From Pseudofrankia asymbiotica (GTDB lineage: Bacteria > Actinomycetota > Actinomycetes > Frankiales > Frankiaceae): a stretch of DNA of 6,137 nucleotides. Below, one piece after another: positions 1-5,096 of the stretch. Each line of letters opens with the position of its first letter. The stretch's first letter is position 1. Position numbers and translations under genes: made by a program. Location: positions 88,698 through 94,834 of the forward strand of contig NZ_MOMC01000051.1 of NCBI RefSeq assembly GCF_001983105.1, written 5' to 3'. Under the pieces are notes generated by a model. That model saw only the letters and a list, made by a program, of their open reading frames with translations. It did not search any database and had not been told where the DNA came from.

Positions 1-1110
1 GCGCCCCCGACGTTCATCTGGTCGATGCACCTGCCCCGCCCGGACGACGACATCGTGCTCGACGGCGACGACGTGCCTCCCCGCCGCCTCAAGCCCGGGC
101 TGGCCGAGCTGTACCGCGGGGATCCGCTCCGCGGCACGGGTGCGCTCCAGTCCGACCTGCACTACGAGTTCTTCCGTCCCATCGAGCGGGGCGACCGCAT
201 CTTCACCAAGCGGTCGCTGGTGGGCGTCGAGGAGAAGATGAGCTCCTGGGGCGGCAGGACGGCCCATCTGACCTGGGCCATCGTGAGCTGGAACCAGCGC
301 GGTGAGCTGGTCCACCTGCAGCGCGGGACGTGGATCCGCGCCGAGCGTCGTCCGACGAAGGACTCGAAGGACCGGTCGGGCGGCGAGGCCCGCGAGGTCC
401 AGCCGGCTCCCGAGCCCTACACCGCGGAGCAGATCGAGGCCATCGAGGCGGCGTACGCGGCGGAGACCAGGCGCGGACGCGAGCCCCGGTTCTGGGAGGA
501 CGTCGAGGTCGGCGAGGAGCTGCCGTCACGGGTGAAGGGCCCGCTCCGCCTTACGGACGTGATCCTATGGCACGCCGGGTTCGGCCAGGCCTTCCCGACG
601 TACGCCTTCCGGCTCGCGTACGAGAAACGGAAGCAGGAGCCGGGCCTGTACACGCCGAACGAGCTCAACGTCCCCGACATCGTGCAACGCATGCACTGGG
701 ACGCGGCCTGGGCCCGCAAGGTTGGCGCGGCGGAGCGCTACGACTACGGAGCCCTGCGGGAGACCTGGCTCGCGCAGCTGGTCAACGACTGGGGCGGCGA
801 CGACTCGTGGTTGGCCGGCATGCGGGTGCAGCACCGGAAGTTCAACTACGTCGGGGACACCACCTGGCTGCGCGGGCGCGTGACCGGCAGGGAGGTCGTC
901 GGGGACCAGCACATCGCGCGCATCGAGGTGTGGTGTGAGAACCAGCGGGGCGAGGTCACGTCGCCGGGGACGGCCTCGGTCGTGCTGCCGTCGAGGACGG
1001 CGCCCGTCACGCTGCCCGAGCCCGCCGCGCGGGAGCCGCGGGCCCTGCTGCGCCACCAGATCGAGCTGCTGAAGGATCCTGCGGCGCGGCGGATGCCGAG
1101 CCTGGGCTGA
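1..1110 (+). CDS. MaoC/FAS1-like double-hotdog acyl dehydratase (enoyl-CoA hydratase type), 5'-truncated by window edge
   Basis: The frame is open from the first base and ends at TGA 1108-1110. An ATG exists at nt 25, but the codons before it read A-P-P-T-F-I-W-S, the APPTF motif normally found inside the N-terminal hotdog domain, so the true start is probably roughly 60 codons upstream of the window. Numbering from that Met, residues 1-110 are the rest of the N-terminal FAS1-like dehydratase half (RPIERGDRIFTK, then the WGGRTAHLTWAIVSWNQRGELV strands), residues 111-155 form a charged Glu/Ala/Arg linker, and residues 156-325 are the second hotdog (FWEDVEVGEELP, KGPLRLTDVILW, NDWGGDDSWL, GDTTWLRGRVTG). 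His224 in MHWDAAWARKVG matches the conserved His of the MaoC motif, but the usual GDxNPLH stretch before it is not recognisable. By family, it would hydrate an enoyl-CoA or dehydrate a hydroxyacyl-CoA in the cytosol; its substrate is unknown. It converges on the thiolase gene, separated by a hairpin. The family call is firm; the reaction is inferred. Confidence 0.9.
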   Translation, partial: APPTFIWSMHLPRPDDDIVLDGDDVPPRRLKPGLAELYRGDPLRGTGALQSDLHYEFFRPIERGDRIFTKRSLVGVEEKMSSWGGRTAHLTWAIVSWNQRGELVHLQRGTWIRAERRPTKDSKDRSGGEAREVQPAPEPYTAEQIEAIEAAYAAETRRGREPRFWEDVEVGEELPSRVKGPLRLTDVILWHAGFGQAFPTYAFRLAYEKRKQEPGLYTPNELNVPDIVQRMHWDAAWARKVGAAERYDYGALRETWLAQLVNDWGGDDSWLAGMRVQHRKFNYVGDTTWLRGRVTGREVVGDQHIARIEVWCENQRGEVTSPGTASVVLPSRTAPVTLPEPAAREPRALLRHQIELLKDPAARRMPSLG

Positions 1111-1150
1111 GCGGTGACAGGCGCCGGACAGCACCGGTCGCCGGACACCA

Positions 1151-1202
1151 CGACGACGAACGGGCCGGCTGAGGGTTATTCCAGCCGGCCCGTTCGTCGT
1201 TG
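1151..1202. terminator. Long perfect hairpin between convergent genes, likely bidirectional terminator
   Basis: Nt 1153-1171 and 1182-1200 are perfect reverse complements (19 bp, with a core of CGGGCCGGCT), and the intervening loop 1172-1181 is 10 nt. One G:T pair and one further C:G pair extend the base to 1151/1202. It lies 41 nt after the stop of the dehydratase gene and 12 nt beyond the stop of the convergent thiolase gene, so either transcript would fold it. No U-tract follows on either strand. This resembles the U-tract-less hairpins common in actinobacteria, so termination efficiency is inferred from position and stem strength only. Confidence 0.8.
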
Positions 1203-1213
1203 CTCGGGTGCGA

Positions 1214-2410
1214 TCAGAGCCGTTCGACGATCATGGCCATGCCCTGGCCTCCGCCGACACACATGGTCTCCAGGCCATACCGGCCGCCGGACTCGCTCAG
1301 CCCGTGCAGCAGCGTGGTCATGATGCGCGCACCGGTCATGCCGAACGGATGCCCGAGCGCGATGCCGCCGCCGTGCACGTTCAGTTTCTCCAGCGGGATC
1401 TCGAGCTCACGCGCGCTGCCGAGCACCTGGACGGCAAAGGCCTCGTTGATCTCGACGAGGTCGATGTCGTCCATCGTCAGCCCCGCCCGGGTCATCGCCT
1501 GGCGGGACGCCTCGATGGGGCCGAGCCCCATGATCTCCGGGTCGAGAGACGAGACACCCGTCGAGACGACCCGGCCGATTGGCTCGATGTCGAGCTCCCT
1601 GACCCGGCGCTCGCTCATCACGATCACGGCGGCGGAGCCGTCGTTCAGCGGGCACGAATTGCCGGCCGTGACGGAGCCGTCGACGCGGAACGCCGGCTTG
1701 AGCCCCGCGAGAACCTCCACGGTCGTGCCCGGCCGAGGGCCGTCGTCCCTCACGACCAGGTCTCCGTCGGGCGTCGTGACCGGAACGATCTCTGCCGCGA
1801 AGTACCCGTTCTTCTGCGACTCCGTCGCCAGCTCCTGAGAGCGGCACGCGAAGGCGTCCTGCTCCTCACGGGTGATGCCGGTCAGGCTCGCCACGTTCTC
1901 GGCGGTCTGACCCATCGTGATGTAGATGTCCGGGAGACCGCCGGGAGGCGTCCACGGCCCGGGTGCGGCGTTCGTGCGTGCCTCGGTACGCTTCCTCGCG
2001 TCCGCGAACAGCGGGTTGGCGATCTTCTCGATCGGGTCGTTGGCCGGGACCCGGCTCACGCACTCGACACCGCCGGCGATGAAGACGTCACCCTCGAGGG
2101 CCCGGATCGCGTGCGCGGCCATACGGATCGTCTGGAGCGACGAGCCGCACGCGCGAGAGACGGTGGTTCCAGGGGAGTCGACGCCGGAGAGGATCGACGC
2201 GATCCGTGCGATGTTGCCGCTCTGCTCACCGCGCGGGAGTGCCGATCCCCAGATGACGTCCTCGACCTCGTCCGGGGAGAGCGCTGGCACCTTCTCGAGG
2301 AGAGACCGGATCACCAGCGCGCTGAGGTCGTCCGGCCGACAGCCGGCCAGCGACCCCTTGTGAGCACGGCCGATCGGGGTGCGGCTCGCCGCAACGATGA
2401 ACGCTTCCAT
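1214..2410 (-). CDS. Acetyl-CoA acyltransferase (FadA-type thiolase)
   Basis: This complete 398-residue protein has the normal thiolase length. Cytosolic thiolases of this family cleave a 3-ketoacyl-CoA with CoA to acetyl-CoA (or propionyl-CoA) and a shortened acyl-CoA, the last step of a beta-oxidation round; some run the reverse condensation. All landmarks are visible: the MEAFIVAASRTPIG start, nucleophile Cys88 in SRACGSSLQ, GNSCPLNDGSA at 250-260, NEAF at 322-325, His354 in HGGGIALGHPFGMTGAR, and the second catalytic Cys384 in ETMCVGGGQGMAM near the C-terminus. The nucleophile loop reads SRAC rather than the frequent NRxC, a variation at a position that differs among FadA subgroups. ATG 2408-2410 is the natural start, with AGGGAG (2420-2415 on the minus strand) only four bases upstream. 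The gene follows the lone-Glu-less dehydrogenase gene in the same direction after a 140-bp gap that carries its own promoter-like patch. The substrate is not predictable from sequence. Confidence 0.96.
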   Translation of the reverse strand: MEAFIVAASRTPIGRAHKGSLAGCRPDDLSALVIRSLLEKVPALSPDEVEDVIWGSALPRGEQSGNIARIASILSGVDSPGTTVSRACGSSLQTIRMAAHAIRALEGDVFIAGGVECVSRVPANDPIEKIANPLFADARKRTEARTNAAPGPWTPPGGLPDIYITMGQTAENVASLTGITREEQDAFACRSQELATESQKNGYFAAEIVPVTTPDGDLVVRDDGPRPGTTVEVLAGLKPAFRVDGSVTAGNSCPLNDGSAAVIVMSERRVRELDIEPIGRVVSTGVSSLDPEIMGLGPIEASRQAMTRAGLTMDDIDLVEINEAFAVQVLGSARELEIPLEKLNVHGGGIALGHPFGMTGARIMTTLLHGLSESGGRYGLETMCVGGGQGMAMIVERL

Positions 2411-2550
2411 GACGCTCCCTGATTATTTGTTACGCAAGTCTGTTGCGCATTTTGCCCGAGGGGGCGCGGTCGACGGTGAACCCTCCGGGACCGACCGACC
2501 TTGTCGATCACGGCGTCCCGATCCCCCTGAACCGATGCGCACCGCTCAGA
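2411..2550 (-). promoter_or_regulatory. Intergenic promoter region of the thiolase gene
   Basis: This 140-bp gap separates two genes read leftward. Nt 2421-2455 are only about 40% G+C (14 of 35 bases), a sharp dip against the very GC-rich surroundings. On the minus strand AATAAT (2427-2422) matches the TATAAT consensus at five of six bases. It would start transcription close to the ATG at 2410, giving a very short leader; no good -35 hexamer stands 16-18 bp upstream. The remaining part, 2456-2550, holds no gene, and no strong terminator was seen there, so read-through from the upstream dehydrogenase gene is also possible. Confidence 0.45.
2433..2447. promoter_or_regulatory. Inverted repeat CGCAA-N5-TTGCG, candidate repressor operator
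   Basis: The arms CGCAA (2433-2437) and TTGCG (2443-2447) are perfect reverse complements around the 5-nt centre GTCTG, inside the AT-rich dip upstream of the thiolase start and directly upstream of the candidate -10. Size, symmetry and position fit a dimeric regulator of the TetR type, which often controls actinobacterial acyl-CoA catabolism. It does not match the KstR or KstR2 sites I recall. No regulator gene lies in the window, so the partner is unknown. Confidence 0.4.
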
Positions 2551-3729
2551 TCACGCCCTGGACTCATGATCCATAAGCGAGGCCAGCTGGGCACGGTGGA
2601 ACGCGGCGTCCCCGAACAGCAGCTGGGCGGACTTCGCCCGCCGCAGGTACAGGTGTGCGGAGTGCTCCCACGTGAACCCGATCCCGCCGTGGATCTGGAT
2701 GTTGTCCGCGGCGCAGCGGAAGAACGCGTCAGCGCTGAGGGTCTTGGCGATCTTCGCCGCGCTCGGGAGGTCGGGGGACTGTGCGTCGGCGGCCCGGCGC
2801 GCGTGGATGGCCACCGAGCGGGCGAGCTCGACCTGAACGAGCATCTCGGCGCACGCGTGCTTGATCGCCTGGAACGACCCGATCGGTCGGCCGAACTGCT
2901 CGCGCAGCTTGGCGTAGTCCACGGCATCCGAGAGGACCCGCTGGGCCCCGCCGACGGACTCCGCCGACAGTGCGACGCGTGCGAGGTCCAACACCTCGGA
3001 CAGGACCGTGAGCGCCCGGCCCTCCTCGCCGACCCGCACCGCGGGCGCCTCGCGGAGGTCCACGGTCGCGAGGGGGCGGGTCATGTCAACCGTCCGCAGT
3101 CGACGCCGGGTCACGCCCGTCGCGTCGCCCTCGACCGCGAACAGGGTGGGTCCCTCCTGGGCGCGGGCGACGACGAGCAGCAGGTCTGCGGCGTGGCCGT
3201 CGATCACATAGCTCTTGCGCCCGCTGAGGTGCCACTGGTCCGGCCCGGCGGGCTCGGCGGTGGTGGAGATCCTTTCCAGCGCCCAGTCGCCGTCGTCCTC
3301 GGTGAAGGCGACCGCTCCACGGAGTTCACCGGAGAGGAGTCCGGGCAGCCAACGGGCCGTCGTCTCCGCGTCGCCCGCGCGGCGGAGCGCGGAGACGGCG
3401 AGCACGACGGACGACAGGTACGGCACGCACGCGAGCGCACCGCCGAGCTCTTCCATGACGATGCACACCTCGACGATCGAGCCGCCCGAGCCACCCTCGT
3501 CCTCGTCGACGCCGAGACCGACCAGCCCCATGTCGGCCAACAGCCGCCAGGTGCGTTCGTCGAACCCCGCCTCGCTGTCCATCGCCGCCCGGACCCGGTC
3601 CTCCGTCGCGTGCTCGCTCACGAGCGTGCGGACCGCGGAGCGCAGCTCTTCCTGCTCCGTGGTGATCTCGGTCGCCACTACCCGCACGCCCCGGCAGTCG
3701 CCTCGCGGCCATCGCCAAACATCACTCAC
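2551..3729 (-). CDS. Acyl-CoA dehydrogenase-like subunit lacking the catalytic glutamate
   Basis: The 392-residue frame from GTG 3729 has normal ACAD length. The fold is clear: an N-terminal helical part starting at TTEQEELRSAVR (23-34), a middle beta domain (about 139-235), and a C-terminal helical part with REQFGRPIGSFQAIKH (276-291) and QIHGGIGFTWEH (345-356), the FAD- and dimer-contact motifs of the family. The beta domain is degenerate: the usual TEPxAGSD reads FTEDDGDW (142-149). The base is missing at both known positions: the LCAD/IVD site reads LARVA (Ala250-Arg251 instead of Glu-Arg), and the MCAD-type YEGT stretch reads LFGD (371-374). By analogy with mycobacterial heteromeric FadE pairs, it is probably the non-catalytic partner of an alpha2beta2 enzyme, most simply the product of the divergent gene. 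The start is uncertain: GTG 3729 has AAGAAGG eight bases upstream, but homologous N-termini suggest GTG 3678 (MATEITTEQEELR). Confidence 0.93.
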   Translation of the reverse strand: MSDVWRWPRGDCRGVRVVATEITTEQEELRSAVRTLVSEHATEDRVRAAMDSEAGFDERTWRLLADMGLVGLGVDEDEGGSGGSIVEVCIVMEELGGALACVPYLSSVVLAVSALRRAGDAETTARWLPGLLSGELRGAVAFTEDDGDWALERISTTAEPAGPDQWHLSGRKSYVIDGHAADLLLVVARAQEGPTLFAVEGDATGVTRRRLRTVDMTRPLATVDLREAPAVRVGEEGRALTVLSEVLDLARVALSAESVGGAQRVLSDAVDYAKLREQFGRPIGSFQAIKHACAEMLVQVELARSVAIHARRAADAQSPDLPSAAKIAKTLSADAFFRCAADNIQIHGGIGFTWEHSAHLYLRRAKSAQLLFGDAAFHRAQLASLMDHESRA

Positions 3730-3737
3730 CTAGTATA

Positions 3738-3744
3738 CCTTCTT
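3738..3744 (-). promoter_or_regulatory. Ribosome binding site candidate for the GTG 3729 start
   Basis: On the minus strand AAGAAGG ends eight bases before GTG 3729-3727, close to ideal Shine-Dalgarno spacing. It is the main argument for the long form of the dehydrogenase subunit. It overlaps the upstream flank of the -10-like TATACT, so it could be translated only if transcription starts further upstream. Confidence 0.45.
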
Positions 3745-3761
3745 GGGTGACGGACTGAAGC

Positions 3762-3770
3762 GGTGGAGGT
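3762..3770 (+). promoter_or_regulatory. Ribosome binding site of the catalytic dehydrogenase gene
   Basis: GGTGGAGGT contains the GGAGG core at 3765-3769, ten bases before ATG 3780. It supports this ATG as the start of the + strand dehydrogenase. Confidence 0.75.
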
Positions 3771-3779
3771 ATTGCGCCC

Positions 3780-4976
3780 ATGACGGACATCGGCCCCGAG
3801 TCGGAGTTCGAAGCCTGGCTCGATGCCCACTGGTCCGAGCAGCTGACGCTCCGGCAGTGGTGGGCTGCGCTGGCCGACGCGGGGTGGTCCTTCCCGTCGT
3901 GGCCGGTCGAGTGCGGCGGCCGCGGCGCGCCGGAACGGGTGAGCAGGTTGGTGCGCTCGGTGCTGGCCCGGCGCGGTGTCGTCGGCCCGCCCGACGGGTT
4001 CGCGGTGACCATGCTCGCCCCCACCCTGTTGCGCCACGGCACGGTGGAGCAGCGACAGACCCTCCTGCCGCGCATCGCCCGCGGCGACCTGACCGCGTGT
4101 CAGCTGTTCAGCGAGCCCGGTGCCGGGTCCGACCTCGCGAGCCTGCGGACGTCCGCGCGCCTCGAGGAGGGCGGCTGGGTGGTCAACGGCCAGAAGGTGT
4201 GGACCTCGCAGGCGGCCACGTCGGACATCGGGATGCTGCTGGCCCGAACCGGTTCGCCCACCGACAAGCGCGGCGGCATCACGTACCTGCTGCTCCCCAT
4301 GGACCAGCCCGGTGTCGACGTGCGTCCGCTCAAGCAGATGAACGGCCAGGCCGAGTTCAACGAGGTCTTTCTGAACTCCGCCGTCGCGCCCGCCGCTGCC
4401 GTGGTCGGCGAGGTCGACGCCGGGTGGCAGGTCGCCCAAGCGACGCTGGCGGCCGAGCGTTCCTCCGGCTCGCGTCGAGGCGGTACGCCGCCGGCTGGTG
4501 TCCGGGCGGGCAGGCTCGACCAGCCCGTGGCGCAGGTCGCCCGGGCGGCCGCCGAGGAGGAGGCATCCGCGCCACGCCTGTACTCCCGCAGCGGCCGGGC
4601 GGCCCGGCGGCTCGCGATCGCCGCGGGCCGGTGGGAGGACCCGCTCGTGCGCGATCGCGTGGTCCAGCTGCACATCCTGAGCGAGGCCACCAGAGCGCTG
4701 AGCGCCCGGATGCGCCAGGATGCGCCTCCCGGCGTCGCCAACGTCGCGAAGCTCGCCGCTGCCCAGCTCGCGCGCGAGGCCCGCGACCTCGACCTGGACA
4801 TCCTCGGCGCCTCCGCTCTGCTGAGCGGGCCCGACGCCCCGGTGGACGGCGAGGTCGAGCTGATGGCGCTGTCCGCGCACATGGTGTCGATCGGTGGCGG
4901 CACCGACCAGATCCAGAAGAACATCCTCGCCGAACGAATCCTGGGACTCCCGCGGGACCCGACCGAGATGCGGTGA
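3780..4976 (+). CDS. Acyl-CoA dehydrogenase, FadE type, with LCAD/IVD-position glutamate
   Basis: This complete 398-residue protein is an FAD-dependent cytosolic enzyme family member that introduces the 2,3 double bond into an acyl-CoA, passing electrons to ETF. Residues 1-105 are the N-terminal helical domain (GWSFPSWPVECGGRGAP at 35-51). The beta domain begins with FSEPGAGSDLASLRTSA (110-126), then NGQKVWTSQA (136-145) and PLKQMNGQAEFNEVFL. Glu226 in LAAERSSG falls at the catalytic position used by LCAD and isovaleryl-CoA dehydrogenase. The C-terminal IGGGTDQIQKNILAERILGLPRDP (371-394) has Gly373 where MCAD has Glu376. The RxxFG motif typical of helix G-H is missing; instead an Arg/Ala-rich stretch of roughly 55 residues (228-284) leads to WEDPLVRDRVVQLH, and the Q-x-x-GG motif reads DILGA (340-344). 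These losses are met in the neighbouring divergent subunit, which suggests a heteromer. The substrate is unknown. Confidence 0.95.
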   Translation: MTDIGPESEFEAWLDAHWSEQLTLRQWWAALADAGWSFPSWPVECGGRGAPERVSRLVRSVLARRGVVGPPDGFAVTMLAPTLLRHGTVEQRQTLLPRIARGDLTACQLFSEPGAGSDLASLRTSARLEEGGWVVNGQKVWTSQAATSDIGMLLARTGSPTDKRGGITYLLLPMDQPGVDVRPLKQMNGQAEFNEVFLNSAVAPAAAVVGEVDAGWQVAQATLAAERSSGSRRGGTPPAGVRAGRLDQPVAQVARAAAEEEASAPRLYSRSGRAARRLAIAAGRWEDPLVRDRVVQLHILSEATRALSARMRQDAPPGVANVAKLAAAQLAREARDLDLDILGASALLSGPDAPVDGEVELMALSAHMVSIGGGTDQIQKNILAERILGLPRDPTEMR

Positions 4977-4998
4977 CGCGCGGCGCCCGGTCCGTCCC

Positions 4999-5018
4999 GG
5001 CTCTCCGGCCGGAGAGCC
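4999..5018. terminator. Perfect 20-nt palindrome, likely terminator hairpin
   Basis: GGCTCTCCGG (4999-5008) is followed immediately by its exact reverse complement. As RNA it would fold as an 8-bp stem with a GGCC loop, 22 nt after the stop codon of the dehydrogenase. No U-tract follows. The position supports a terminator. Alternatively it may be a preferred landing site or outer edge of the insertion sequence that follows. Confidence 0.6.
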
Positions 5019-5048
5019 TGTACCGTGCCAGAACTCAATTTCGGGCCG

Positions 5049-5078
5049 TTGACCTGCGATTTCGCTGCCCGCCACAGT
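5049..5078 (+). promoter_or_regulatory. Weak promoter candidate for the transposase gene
   Basis: TTGACC (5049-5054) is a five-of-six match to the -35 consensus, and CACAGT (5073-5078) is a poor -10 match 18 bp downstream. The predicted start would give a short leader before ATG 5097. A small palindrome CCAC-A-GTGG (5072-5080) covers the -10 position. The assignment is tentative. Confidence 0.3.
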
Positions 5079-5096
5079 GGTGCATGATCGTGGTTC

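Larger units (their letters stand above)
3730..3779. promoter_or_regulatory. Divergent promoter region between two acyl-CoA dehydrogenase genes
   Basis: Only 50 bp separate the two divergent starts. The stretch contains the palindrome GTATAC (3733-3738), which supplies a -10-like hexamer on each strand: TATACT on minus (3737-3732) and TAGTAT on plus (3731-3736). No convincing -35 hexamer was found for either. Short arms TCACC (3726-3730) and GGTGA (3746-3750) flank this core with a 15-bp spacer and could be an operator half-site pair, although five-base arms arise easily by chance. The arrangement would allow joint control of both dehydrogenase genes from one site. Confidence 0.45.

Noticed and set aside
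1114..1323. Small 69-codon frame on + strand in the convergent gap
   Set aside because: It runs through the hairpin and into the thiolase antisense strand, and has no ribosome site or recognisable motif.
1208..2422. 404-codon open frame on + strand opposite the thiolase gene
   Set aside because: It is the antisense shadow of a GC-rich gene: low-complexity Arg/Ala/Asp composition, no domain, and the thiolase frame carries all catalytic motifs.
2467..2497. CGGTCG / CGACCG inverted arms with a 19-nt loop between dehydrogenase and thiolase genes
   Set aside because: Six-base GC-only arms with a long loop are expected by chance in such GC-rich DNA; not enough for a terminator call.
2443..3750. 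435-codon open frame on + strand opposite the - strand dehydrogenase
   Set aside because: It has shadow composition with no recognisable motif; the opposite strand encodes a clear ACAD.
4708..4726. Tandem copy of GGATGCGCC with a one-base spacer
   Set aside because: It lies inside the intact dehydrogenase frame, its 10-base period does not break the gene, and no further copies were seen.
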